From Streptomyces aureoverticillatus (GTDB lineage: Bacteria; Actinomycetota; Actinomycetes; Streptomycetales; Streptomycetaceae): 64,000 bases of DNA. Below the pieces are notes generated by a model that worked only from the letters and a program-made list of their open reading frames with translations, was not told where the DNA came from and made no database searches. The DNA lies in assembly GCF_014649395.1 (NCBI RefSeq), contig NZ_BMSY01000018.1, positions 62,001-126,000 on the forward strand. The letters are read 5' to 3'. Positions 8,084-15,965 of the stretch are shown piece by piece; within the stretch, counting starts at the first letter, position 1; the number at the start of each line of letters is the position of its first letter. Made by a program: the position numbers and the translations under genes.

Positions 8084-8803
8084 TTAGCCCTTCGGCACCT
8101 CCACTTCGCCGTTGCCGCCGTCGAACTCCACGTCGGCACAGCTGTAGAAGGTCTCCTTGCTGTCGGAGCGCTCCCAGACGGTGTAGATGATGTGGCGGCC
8201 CGACTTGCCTTCCGGCAGCTTGCCGGTCCAGACGTAGGCGCCGTTCTCGGTGCCGACGCTGCCTTCGAGCGGCGGGTCGGTCACCGTGTTGAACGGCTGG
8301 TCCTCGATGTCGTCCCAGGTGAGCGGCTTGTTCGGGTCGTACGTGTCCGCGGTGACGTACTGCCGGAACGAACCCGGGTGTGCCGCCCAGGCGTTGTAGC
8401 GGAACTGCATCTGCGCGCCGGCCGTCAGATGCGTGAACGGCCAGTCGTCGCGCGCCAGGTTGAAGCCGGTGAAGTCGTAGGGCCCGCCCGTGCCGCCGCT
8501 GCACTGCTGGCCGTCCGGTATGAAGCCCTCGGTGCGCCCCGCCCCGTCGGAGCGGAGCACGGCGAACCAGTTGTAGAACGGGGTGGCACCACTCTTGTCC
8601 AGGGCCGCCTTGCAGGCCGGGTTGGTGGGCTTGATCTCACCGGTGCTGCTGAGGCTGTGCTTCCAGCACAGGTAGGTGCGGCTGCCGGGCTTGAGGGGCG
8701 CGCCGTGCGCCTCCGCGCTGCCCGCGAAGGCGTAGAGGCTCAGCCCCGGCAGGGCGGCGAGCAGGGTGAGCAGGACGCGTCGTCTCCGTGTGCTCGGGGT
8801 CAT
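8084..8803 (-). CDS. AA10 lytic polysaccharide monooxygenase
   Basis: Secreted copper enzyme that oxidatively breaks glycosidic bonds in crystalline polysaccharide (cellulose or chitin). The 239-residue product has a 32-residue signal peptide ending GSAEA, so the mature chain starts with His33 (HGAPLKPGSRTYLCW), the amino-terminal histidine of the copper brace. The second brace histidine is His142 in WAAHPGSFRQY. Cysteines at the beginning and in TFYSCADVEF would form the usual disulphides. It is a single domain with no carbohydrate-binding module. A perfect CebR box at 8861-8874 in its upstream region argues for induction by cello-oligosaccharides, hence cellulose as substrate. AAGGGAC precedes the ATG. 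Confidence 0.93.
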   Translation of the reverse strand: MTPSTRRRRVLLTLLAALPGLSLYAFAGSAEAHGAPLKPGSRTYLCWKHSLSSTGEIKPTNPACKAALDKSGATPFYNWFAVLRSDGAGRTEGFIPDGQQCSGGTGGPYDFTGFNLARDDWPFTHLTAGAQMQFRYNAWAAHPGSFRQYVTADTYDPNKPLTWDDIEDQPFNTVTDPPLEGSVGTENGAYVWTGKLPEGKSGRHIIYTVWERSDSKETFYSCADVEFDGGNGEVEVPKG

Positions 8804-8860
8804 TGCGGATGTCCCTTCGGCTCGGATGGGGGGAACATGTCGGACGACAGTGCCGAGAAG

Positions 8861-8874
8861 TGGGAGCGCTCCCA
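8861..8874. promoter_or_regulatory. CebR box TGGGAGCGCTCCCA
   Basis: A perfect 14-bp palindrome identical to the known operator of CebR, the Streptomyces LacI-family repressor released by cellobiose and cellotriose. It lies 58 bases upstream of the AA10 gene. No cebR gene is in the window, so control would be in trans. Confidence 0.85.
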
Positions 8875-8994
8875 TATCCAACTGACCGTACCTGCGGGGC
8901 AGTTGAGTGTTAAGGGTCCGCGCAGGCCTGACGTGAGCAGGGCGAGCCCGGTGAGCGTTCCGTGCTTGCGACACAGCCGTGGGAGGGAAGCGAT

Positions 8995-9195
8995 GCTCAC
9001 ATTGGGCAGCATGTAGCGCTCTTTCTGCTCGGCCTTGGTCGCGTTGAAGAAGCGGCAGTAGCCCATGGCCTCCATGGTGGAGCGCAGCCGGGCCTCGGCC
9101 TTCGCGGCCTTCGGCCCGTCGCGTTCCCACCCGGTGAGCCAGGCCGCGGCGAGGCCGCTCCAGTCGGCGCCGAAGCCGATGGACAGGGCGTGCGG
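8995..9195 (-). pseudogene. Internal gene fragment, possibly from an exo-rhamnogalacturonan-lyase-like protein
   Basis: About 67 codons with strong Streptomyces third-position bias read PHALSIGFGADWSGLAAAWL, then TGWERDGPKAAKAEARLRST, followed by MEAMGYCRFFNATKAEQKER. Bias fades on both sides and neither a plausible start nor a domain boundary is present. The ADW-x-WLT-x-WER pattern recalls the alpha/alpha-toroid part of PcRGLX/YetA-type proteins found in pectin clusters, but that is from memory and uncertain. A GTTCGA-type motif directly precedes it. It is best read as a remnant between the CebR box and the pectate lyase promoter. Confidence 0.45.
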
Positions 9196-9218
9196 GGGCG
9201 GACGCCTATCTCCACAAC

Positions 9219-9234
9219 GTCCGGAATCTCGAAC
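9219..9234 (-). promoter_or_regulatory. Putative operator, GTTCGAGATTCCGGAC on minus strand
   Basis: Shares GTTCGAGAT and the CG-AC end with the sites at 4096 and 21522. It lies 24 bases upstream of the 8995-9195 fragment, in the orientation of that fragment. Confidence 0.5.
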
Positions 9235-9394
9235 GTCGTTCATTTCTCCGAACGTGTGGCAGGGATCGTACGCAGCCGCCGACCAGAGGGTCAATGGCCG
9301 GTCACGACAGCGTCGTCACCGCTCAGCGCGCGGAGCGGCCCACCCCGCGCGTGGGCCGCGTGGGCGGTCGGCTCGACGCGTTCGGTGCGAGCCG

Positions 9395-9423
9395 TTGACG
9401 CGGAAGCGCTTCACTTCTACGGT
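9395..9423 (+). promoter_or_regulatory. Promoter with embedded operator for pectate lyase
   Basis: TTGACG (9395-9400), a 17-base spacer and TACGGT (9418-9423) form a good vegetative promoter. The spacer contains the palindrome GGAAGCGCTTCA, with its AAGCGCTT core at 9404-9411. A repressor bound there would cover the RNA polymerase site. The pectate lyase ATG follows 200 bases downstream, leaving a long 5' leader. Confidence 0.65.
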
Positions 9424-9453
9424 CCGTTCAGAGACATGACCCGTATACGGCAT

Positions 9454-9465
9454 CTCGTATATGAG
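9454..9465. promoter_or_regulatory. Near-palindrome CTCGTATATGAG in pectate lyase leader
   Basis: Differs by one base in its central ten from the TCATATATGA palindrome at 25027-25036, upstream of the FadR-type GntR gene. It could be a second target of that regulator, tying the pectate lyase to the sugar-acid genes. Confidence 0.35.
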
Positions 9466-9622
9466 GCGCGCCACTTGGGGCCGACACGACCTGGGAAGGT
9501 GCACTTCTCTGGTCCGGAGCCGACGCCGTACGGGCCGCACGACGCAACGCCACCCGATCGCCATTCCGCACGATGTTCATCCACGTGAAACACGTCGAGG
9601 ACTCCGCGAAGGGACCACCCGC

Positions 9623-10585
9623 ATGCGTACCCACCCCCACAAGCTCGCTCTCACCGCAGCGGCAGCCGCGCTCGCGGCCGGCGTCGCCGTCACTGTCCCG
9701 CAGTCCGCCGCGGCCGCCGATCCCTCCCCCGTCGGCTTCGGCGCCGGAACCACCGGTGGCGGGAGCGCCGCCCCGGTCACCGTCGGCACCCTCGCCGCCT
9801 TCAAGTCCGCCGTCAGCGGCGACAGCGCCAAGGTCGTGCGCGTCAACGGGCTGATCTCCCTGTCCGGGCAGGTCGACATCGGCTCCAACACGACGGTCCT
9901 GGGCGTCGGTTCGGCCTCCGGCTTCACCGGCGGCGGACTGCGCGTCATGGAGAAGACCAATGTCGTCGTCCGCAATCTGAACATCTCCAAGCCCGTGGCG
10001 CCCGCCGACGGCATCACGGTGCAGAAGTCCACCAAGGTGTGGATCGACCACAACTCGTTCTCGGCGGACCGCGAGCACGACAAGGACTATTACGACGGCC
10101 TGCTCGACATCAACCACGGCTCGGACGACGTCACGGTCTCGTGGAACACCTTCAAGGACCACTTCAAGGGCTCACTCGTCGGACACAGCGACAACAACGA
10201 GGCCGAGGACAAGGGCCGCTTGAAGGTGACGTACCACCACAACCACTTCAGCAACGTGCACTCGCGCATCCCGAGCCTCCGCTTCGGTACCGGGCACTTC
10301 TACAACAACTACGTGCAGGGCGCCGACACCGCCGTGCACTCGCGCATGGGCGCCCAGATGCTCGTCGAGAACAACGTCTTCCGGACGACGAAGCTGGCCG
10401 TCACCACCAGCCGCAGCAGTGACGTCGACGGCTTCGCCAACCTGCGCGGCAACGACCTCGGCGGAGCCGCCACCGAGGTCTCCCAGGAGGGCTCGTTCAC
10501 CAAGCCGCCGTACGGCTACAGCGCCGAACCGGCCTCCTCCGTCGCCGCCTCGGTGACCTCCGGCGCCGGCGCCGGACAGCTCTAG
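9623..10585 (+). CDS. Secreted pectate lyase, PL1
   Basis: Extracellular calcium-dependent endo-pectate lyase that cleaves polygalacturonate by beta-elimination. The 320 residues start with a Sec signal peptide ending QSAAAA near residue 31. The parallel beta-helix shows the VWIDH motif (residues 139-143), calcium-ligand aspartates in YYDGLLDINHGSDDVTVSWN and the catalytic-arginine signature NVHSRIPSLR with Arg215. The FYNNY rung follows, as usual. ATG 9623 has GAAGGGA upstream. The gene is first of three plus-strand pectinase genes with short gaps and is likely repressed through the palindrome in its promoter. Confidence 0.95.
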   Translation: MRTHPHKLALTAAAAALAAGVAVTVPQSAAAADPSPVGFGAGTTGGGSAAPVTVGTLAAFKSAVSGDSAKVVRVNGLISLSGQVDIGSNTTVLGVGSASGFTGGGLRVMEKTNVVVRNLNISKPVAPADGITVQKSTKVWIDHNSFSADREHDKDYYDGLLDINHGSDDVTVSWNTFKDHFKGSLVGHSDNNEAEDKGRLKVTYHHNHFSNVHSRIPSLRFGTGHFYNNYVQGADTAVHSRMGAQMLVENNVFRTTKLAVTTSRSSDVDGFANLRGNDLGGAATEVSQEGSFTKPPYGYSAEPASSVAASVTSGAGAGQL

Positions 10586-10626
10586 CGCTCCCCCCTCCCA
10601 CACACATCAACCCAAGGAAACGGGAC

Positions 10627-11424
10627 ATGACTTCACGCATACCCCTGCGCCGCCCCGCCATCGGCGCGCTCGCCGCCCTGAGCCTGGCCTCCGCCGCCCT
10701 CGTCACCGGCGGCGCGTCGCCCGCGAGCGCAGCTCCCGCCTGGCCCACGCCGAACGGCAGCCAGCCCGTCAGCAAGACCATCGACGTGTCCGGGCCGTAC
10801 GACGGCGGCCTGAAGCGCTTCTACGGCAGCGGCGACCTCGGTGACGGCGGCCAGGGCGAGGGCCAGGACCCGATCTTCAAGCTCAAGGACGGGGCGGTCC
10901 TCAAGAACGTGATCCTCGGCTCCCCCGCCGCCGACGGCATCCACTGCATGGGCAGTTGCACGCTGCAGAACGTGTGGTGGGAGGACGTCGGCGAGGACGC
11001 CGCGTCCTTCAAGGGCAAGTCGTCGTCGGCCACGTACACCGTCACCGGCGGCGGCGCCCGCAAGGCCTCCGACAAGGTCTTCCAGTTCAACGGCGCGGGC
11101 AAGCTGAACGTCACCGGCTTCCAGGTCCGGGACTTCGGCAAGCTGGTCCGCTCCTGCGGCAACTGCTCCACGCAGTACAAGCGCACCATCGTCGTGAACA
11201 ACGTGGACGTGACCGCCCCCGGCACGTCGCTCGTCGGCATCAACCAGAACTACGGCGACACCGCCGAGCTGCGCGGCATCCGCATCCACGGCGACAGCAG
11301 CAAGAAGATCAAACCCTGCGTCCGCTACGTGGGCAACGACACCGGCGACGAGCCGGACGAGGTCGGCAGCGGCCCCGACGGCACGTACTGCCGCTACTCG
11401 GCGTCCGACATCTCCTACGACTGA
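10627..11424 (+). CDS. Secreted pectate lyase, PL3
   Basis: Second pectate lyase, of the unrelated, smaller PL3 family. The 265 residues contain a signal peptide ending SPASAAPAW and a compact beta-helix rich in cysteines (ADGIHCMGSCTLQN, SCGNCSTQYKRT) with the characteristic VWWEDVGEDAASFKG segment carrying calcium ligands, and a C-terminal CVRYVGNDTGDEPDEVGSG segment. PL3 enzymes prefer low-ester polygalacturonate, which the CE8 domain encoded next door would generate. It begins 41 bases after the PL1 gene with AAGGAAACGGG before the ATG, so co-transcription is likely. Confidence 0.95.
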   Translation: MTSRIPLRRPAIGALAALSLASAALVTGGASPASAAPAWPTPNGSQPVSKTIDVSGPYDGGLKRFYGSGDLGDGGQGEGQDPIFKLKDGAVLKNVILGSPAADGIHCMGSCTLQNVWWEDVGEDAASFKGKSSSATYTVTGGGARKASDKVFQFNGAGKLNVTGFQVRDFGKLVRSCGNCSTQYKRTIVVNNVDVTAPGTSLVGINQNYGDTAELRGIRIHGDSSKKIKPCVRYVGNDTGDEPDEVGSGPDGTYCRYSASDISYD

Positions 11425-11536
11425 CCGCCACCCCCCCATCGCCGCGGGGGCGGGACGCCGACACCCGGCAACCTCACCCCGCCCCCGCGGCAACTCACGC
11501 ACGTACCTCCTCCCCCCACCGAGACGGAAGACAGGC

Positions 11537-13609
11537 ATGACTGAACAGCACAGCAAGGACCGGCAGGCGCGGCGCGGAGCGCACCGGAGACGCGGGCTCG
11601 GTCTCGTGGCAGGGGTCCCGGCGGTGGCGCTCCTCGCGAGCGGTCTCGCTTACGGCGGCGCCTTCGGGCTGCTCGGCGACGACGCCCAGGACCTGGCCGG
11701 GGCGGCTCGGCCACCCGCGTGGGCCGCGGCGGAGGCGGACGGCTTCGCCTCCGTCCACGCCCTCGGCCAGAACGGCACGTACGGCGGCCGCGACGGCAGG
11801 ACCGTCACGGTCAGGACCCTCGCCGAGCTGGAGAAGTACGCGACCGCCGAGGAGCCGTACGTCATCGTCGTCGCGAGCGCGATCACCATGCGGCCCAAGG
11901 GCAAGGAGATCAGGGTCGCCTCGGACAAGACGATCGTGGGTGCCGGGACCTCCGGCGAGATCGTCGGCGGCGGCTTCTTCCTCGGCCAGGGCGTGCACAA
12001 CGTGATCATCCGCAATCTGACGATCCGTGACTCCTACGCGGGCACGTGGAACGACAAGGAGCACGACTGGGACGCCGTCCAGATGGACGGCGCGCACCAC
12101 GTGTGGATCGACCACAACGACCTGCGGCACATGGCGGACGGGCTGATCGACAGCCGCAAGGACACCACCTACGTGACCGTGTCCTGGAACAGGATGAGCG
12201 ACAACAACAAGACCTTCGGCATCGGCTGGACCGAGAACGTCTCCGCCGACCTCACCGTCCACCACAACTGGCTGCGCGAGACCGAGCAGCGCAACCCTTC
12301 GACGGACAACGCCGCGCACGCCCACCTGTACAACAACTACCTGCAGGACGAGCCGGGCACCGACATCACCACGTCCTACGGCAACTACGCCCGCGGCCGC
12401 ACGAAGATGGTCCTGGAGAACAGCTACTTCGAAGGCCTGGAGAACCCGGTCATCAAGGACGCCGGTGCCTCCCTGGTGCAGCGCGGCAGCGTCTTCAAGA
12501 ACACGACCGGGCGCAACGAGAGCGGCGGCCAGGCCTTCGACCCCGAGAAGTTCTACGACTACACCCTGGACCCGGCCGACCGGGTGCCCGCTCTCGTCAA
12601 GGCAGGCGCGGGTCCGCGCGCCTCGATCGGCGCCGCTCACCGCACCGCGGCCGCCACCACGCTCACGGTGGCGAAGGACGACAGCGGCCAGTACGGCACC
12701 GTGCAGGCCGCGGTGGACGCCGTACCGGCGGGCAACACGCGGCGCGTGGTCATCGCCGTCAAGCCCGGAACGTACCGCGAAGCAGTGCGGATCCCGGCGG
12801 ACAAGCCGCACGTGACCCTGGAAGGCACCGGCTCGCGGGCACGTGACGTGGTCGTCGTCGAGGGCCGCTCGGCGGGCACGGCCAAGCCGGGCGGTGGCAC
12901 CTACGGGACGTCCGGCAGCGCCACCGTCGCGGTGGAGGCCGACGACTTCCAGGCCCGCAACCTGACCTTCGCCAACGACTTCGACGAGGCCGCGCACCAG
13001 GGCCGGGAGGGCCATCAGGCGGTGGCGCTGCGCACCGCCGCCGACAAGGTGTTCCTGGACCGCGTGACCGTCACCGGCGACCAGGACACGCTCCTGGTGG
13101 ACACCGCGGCCAAGGACCGGCCCGGCCGCGTCCTCGTCCGCGGTTCCTCGGTCGTCGGCAACGTCGACTTCGTCTTCGGCCGGGCCACCGCCGTCTTCGA
13201 CCGGACCGTGTTCACGCTCAAGAAGCGCTGGAACGGCAGCTCGCAGGGCTACCTCACCGCGCCCTCCACCGCCGCGGGCCGCAAGGGATTCCTGATCACC
13301 GACTCCACGGTGAACGGGGACGTGTCCGCGCGCAGCCACCACCTCGGCCGCCCCTGGCACGCCGGTGGAGACGCCTCCCTCGACCCGCAGACCGTCGTCC
13401 GGAACACCGAACTGAGCTCCGCGATCCGGACCGCGCCCTGGACGGACATGGGCGGCTTCTCCTGGAAGGACGACCGGTTCGCCGAATACGCCAACACCGG
13501 CCTGGGCGCGGGGCCGGCGGGCGACGACCGGCCGCACCTGACACCGCAGCAGGCCGCCGACCACGAGATCGCCGACTGGCTCGGCGGCTGGACGCCCGCC
13601 CGGTCCTGA
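11537..13609 (+). CDS. Bifunctional secreted pectate lyase (PL1) - pectin methylesterase (CE8)
   Basis: A 690-residue fusion of two pectin-degrading enzymes. After an N-terminal export signal or anchor (residues 20-45) comes a PL1 beta-helix (about 65-360) with GAHHVWIDHNDL, calcium-site aspartates near 180-205 and the catalytic Arg252 region (TEQRNPSTDN). A short linker leads to a complete CE8 esterase (about 372-690): TVQAAVDAVP, oxyanion Gln494, Gln516/Asp517 in GDQDTLL, catalytic Asp544 in VDFVFG, and Arg605/Trp607 in HLGRPW. All catalytic residues of both domains are present. The esterase would remove methyl groups that block the lyase, so one chain could process esterified pectin. It follows the PL3 gene in the same operon-like group. 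Confidence 0.95.
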   Translation: MTEQHSKDRQARRGAHRRRGLGLVAGVPAVALLASGLAYGGAFGLLGDDAQDLAGAARPPAWAAAEADGFASVHALGQNGTYGGRDGRTVTVRTLAELEKYATAEEPYVIVVASAITMRPKGKEIRVASDKTIVGAGTSGEIVGGGFFLGQGVHNVIIRNLTIRDSYAGTWNDKEHDWDAVQMDGAHHVWIDHNDLRHMADGLIDSRKDTTYVTVSWNRMSDNNKTFGIGWTENVSADLTVHHNWLRETEQRNPSTDNAAHAHLYNNYLQDEPGTDITTSYGNYARGRTKMVLENSYFEGLENPVIKDAGASLVQRGSVFKNTTGRNESGGQAFDPEKFYDYTLDPADRVPALVKAGAGPRASIGAAHRTAAATTLTVAKDDSGQYGTVQAAVDAVPAGNTRRVVIAVKPGTYREAVRIPADKPHVTLEGTGSRARDVVVVEGRSAGTAKPGGGTYGTSGSATVAVEADDFQARNLTFANDFDEAAHQGREGHQAVALRTAADKVFLDRVTVTGDQDTLLVDTAAKDRPGRVLVRGSSVVGNVDFVFGRATAVFDRTVFTLKKRWNGSSQGYLTAPSTAAGRKGFLITDSTVNGDVSARSHHLGRPWHAGGDASLDPQTVVRNTELSSAIRTAPWTDMGGFSWKDDRFAEYANTGLGAGPAGDDRPHLTPQQAADHEIADWLGGWTPARS

Positions 13610-13637
13610 TCCACGCCTGCCGGCACACCTCGCATCC

Positions 13638-14510
13638 TCAGGCCCCGTCCGGCCAGGTGATCCACGATTCGGGAATGTCCTCGTCGAGGCGGCGCACGTC
13701 GGATGGGGCGAGGACGCGTCGGTGCAGCAGTTCCGCGGCGACCAGGCGGGCCACCGCGATGGCGCCGGGCGGGTTGAAGTGGGTGTTGTCCTGTTCCGTT
13801 TCCGTCCAGTTGAAGTACCGCTTGGTCTCCTCGGCGCCGAGCCGCTGCCACACGGCGATCGACAGCGCCTGGACGTCCAGCAGGGGGACGCCCTCCCGCT
13901 CCGCGAGGGCGCGCATCGCCGCCGGATAGTCGCCGTGCGTGGGCAGGGCGTGGCCCGCCTCGTCGAACCTGCGCCGCTCCACGGAGGTCGCGAGCACCGG
14001 GTGCGCCCGGTAGGCCCGCGCCCCGGCGACGCACAGCCGCAGATATTCCTGGTACGTCGACCACGGCTCGGTGTGGCGGGCGGGGTCGGCGGACTTGGCG
14101 TCGTTGTGGCCGAACTGGATCAGGAGCAGGTCGCCCGGCTGAATCCGCGCCAGGATCTCCGCGAGCCGCCCCTCGTCGACGAAGCTCTTCGAACTGCGGC
14201 CGTTCACCGCGTGGTTGGCGACGCCGATCCCCCGGTGCAGGAAGAAGGGCAGCGCCATGCCCCAGCCGGTCTCGGGGGCGGCGTCGGCGTACTTCTGGGC
14301 GGCGGTCGAGTCACCCGCGATGTGGAGCACGCGTCGTGCCCCTTCCGACGAGGCCGACGAGTCCGACACGGCGGGCGAGGCGACGGCGGTGGGGGCCGCG
14401 GCCGCCGCGAGGGGGAGCCCCGCGAGGGCCGCGACCACCCGGCGACGGGCCGGCGCCGCCACGGCGCGGCGGTCCGGCCCTGCCGCCGCACACTGCCGAG
14501 ACCCCCTCAC
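13638..14510 (-). CDS. Rhamnogalacturonan acetylesterase-like SGNH hydrolase (CE12)
   Basis: Secreted esterase expected to remove acetyl groups from rhamnogalacturonan. The GTG at 14510 overlaps the stop of the preceding binding-protein gene (GTGA), giving about 290 residues; an ATG at 14528 would add six. The N-terminus has a Tat-like signal (ARRRVVAALAGLPLAAAAAP). SGNH blocks are clear: nucleophile Ser68 in IAGDSTAAQKY, the Gly/Asn block in AVNGRSSKSF, Asn136 in FGHNDAKS, and Asp241/His244 in DNTHFNPPGA. It is the last gene of the long minus-strand pectin operon and converges on the PL1-CE8 gene with only 28 bases between. Confidence 0.88.
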   Translation of the reverse strand: MRGSRQCAAAGPDRRAVAAPARRRVVAALAGLPLAAAAAPTAVASPAVSDSSASSEGARRVLHIAGDSTAAQKYADAAPETGWGMALPFFLHRGIGVANHAVNGRSSKSFVDEGRLAEILARIQPGDLLLIQFGHNDAKSADPARHTEPWSTYQEYLRLCVAGARAYRAHPVLATSVERRRFDEAGHALPTHGDYPAAMRALAEREGVPLLDVQALSIAVWQRLGAEETKRYFNWTETEQDNTHFNPPGAIAVARLVAAELLHRRVLAPSDVRRLDEDIPESWITWPDGA

Positions 14511-15856
14511 TGCTGCCGCTTCTTCCACTCCGCCTGAGCCTCGTTGAGCTGCTCGGCGAGAGTGTCGAGGAAGTCCTTCGCGGACATCCTGCCGAGCAGC
14601 ACCTTCTGGAAATTGGGCTCGTTGTCGGCCTTGGAGATGGTGTTCCAGTCGGGCAGGTAGTACGGCAACTGCACGATCTTGACGTCACCGTCATTGAGGG
14701 CCTCGGCCGCGAGCCTGGTCGGCTCGGAGTCCTGCACCCACTTGTCCTTCGCCGCTTCGGTGTTCGACGGGATGGCGCCCGCCGACTCGTTCCACTTGCT
14801 GTTGGCCTCGTGCGAGGCGGCGTACTCGATGAACTTCCAGGCGGCCGCCTTCTTCTTGCTCGACTTGAACAGGCCGAGCCCGTCGACCGGATTGGACAGC
14901 TGCACGCGCGTGCCGGTCGCCGTCGTGGGGTTCGGCAGGCCGCGGAACTTCCCTTCGCCCAGCGCCTTGAGGTGGTCCTGGTAGGAGCCCAGGTTGTGGC
15001 TGAGCATGCCGATGTCGCCGCTGTCCCACTGGGCGACCATCTTCTTGAAGTCGTTGTTCACGTCGGCGGACGGCGTGCTCTTCTTGTAGAGCGCGACGTA
15101 CTTCTCCAGCGCCTCGACGTTCTTCGGGTCGTTGACGGTGGTCTTGTCGCCGTCCCAGAAGGACGCGATGCCGGACTGTCCGTACGTCGCGTCCAGGGCC
15201 TGGGCGATGGAGCCCTCGCCGCCGCGGATGGTGTAGCCGAACTTGTTGTCGTCCTTGTCGGTCAGTTTCTCCGCGGCCTCGTAGAACTTCGGCCAGGTGG
15301 TCGGCGCGTCCAGGCCCGCCGCCTCGAACAGGTCCGTGCGGTACCACAGCGTGCCGTTGTTGGCGGAGGTCGGCACCGTGAACAGTTCCTTGCCGCCGCC
15401 CGCCGCGCGGACGTTCTCGACCATGCTGGAGCTCAGCTTCTCCGCGAGGGGGCCGCCGTCCAGGCGCTTGTCCAGTGGTTCGAGCGCGCCCTGGGCGGCG
15501 ATCCCGGCGAGCATCGCGGCGCCCACACCGCCGACGTCCGGGAGGCCGCCGCCCTGGATGGCGGTGTCGTACTTGGACTGGACGCTCTCGGCCGGGATGC
15601 TGACGTACTTGACCTTGATGTCCGGGTTCTTCTTCTCGAAGTCGGCGATGATCTCCTTCCATATGTCGGTGCGGACACCACCGTTGTTGTCCCAGAAGGT
15701 GATCCGGCCCGTGCCCGACCCCTCTGCGCCCTTGTCTCCGCCGCTGCCGCTGCCGTCGTCACCGCAGGCGGTGGCGGTCAGGGCTAGGGCGGCGGTCAGG
15801 GCCAGGCCGGCGGTTGGGCGGCGTCTGCTGCTGCGGGTGCTGCGGGTGCTGAACAT
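14507..15856 (-). CDS. Sugar ABC transporter substrate-binding lipoprotein
   Basis: Family 1 extracellular binding protein of 449 residues with a lipobox at Cys31 (LTATACGDD) and the usual body: ITFWDNNGG, DFEKKNPDIKVKYV, LWYRTDLFEAAGLDAPTTW and a C-terminal DFLDTLAEQLNEAQAEW. It belongs to the importer whose permeases are encoded at 19610-21471, although here the binding-protein gene lies downstream of the catabolic genes rather than first. Its likely load is a rhamnogalacturonan or arabinan oligosaccharide, judged from neighbours only. GAAGAGAG precedes the ATG. The stop overlaps the acetylesterase GTG. Confidence 0.92.
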   Translation of the reverse strand: MFSTRSTRSSRRRPTAGLALTAALALTATACGDDGSGSGGDKGAEGSGTGRITFWDNNGGVRTDIWKEIIADFEKKNPDIKVKYVSIPAESVQSKYDTAIQGGGLPDVGGVGAAMLAGIAAQGALEPLDKRLDGGPLAEKLSSSMVENVRAAGGGKELFTVPTSANNGTLWYRTDLFEAAGLDAPTTWPKFYEAAEKLTDKDDNKFGYTIRGGEGSIAQALDATYGQSGIASFWDGDKTTVNDPKNVEALEKYVALYKKSTPSADVNNDFKKMVAQWDSGDIGMLSHNLGSYQDHLKALGEGKFRGLPNPTTATGTRVQLSNPVDGLGLFKSSKKKAAAWKFIEYAASHEANSKWNESAGAIPSNTEAAKDKWVQDSEPTRLAAEALNDGDVKIVQLPYYLPDWNTISKADNEPNFQKVLLGRMSAKDFLDTLAEQLNEAQAEWKKRQQ

Positions 15857-15965
15857 GGTCGGCTCTCTTCTGTTCGGGAACTACTTGGGCTTGCTCGGGC
15901 GTACTTGGGCCGCCGTGGCCCCAAAAGCGCAGGACGCGCCCAGGGCGGCAGGAAGTGACAGGGCG

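Noticed and set aside
11495..13564. Long minus-strand frame opposite the PL1-CE8 gene
   Set aside because: Mirror frame of a G/C-third-position gene; no domain or start signal, and the plus strand has intact catalytic motifs.
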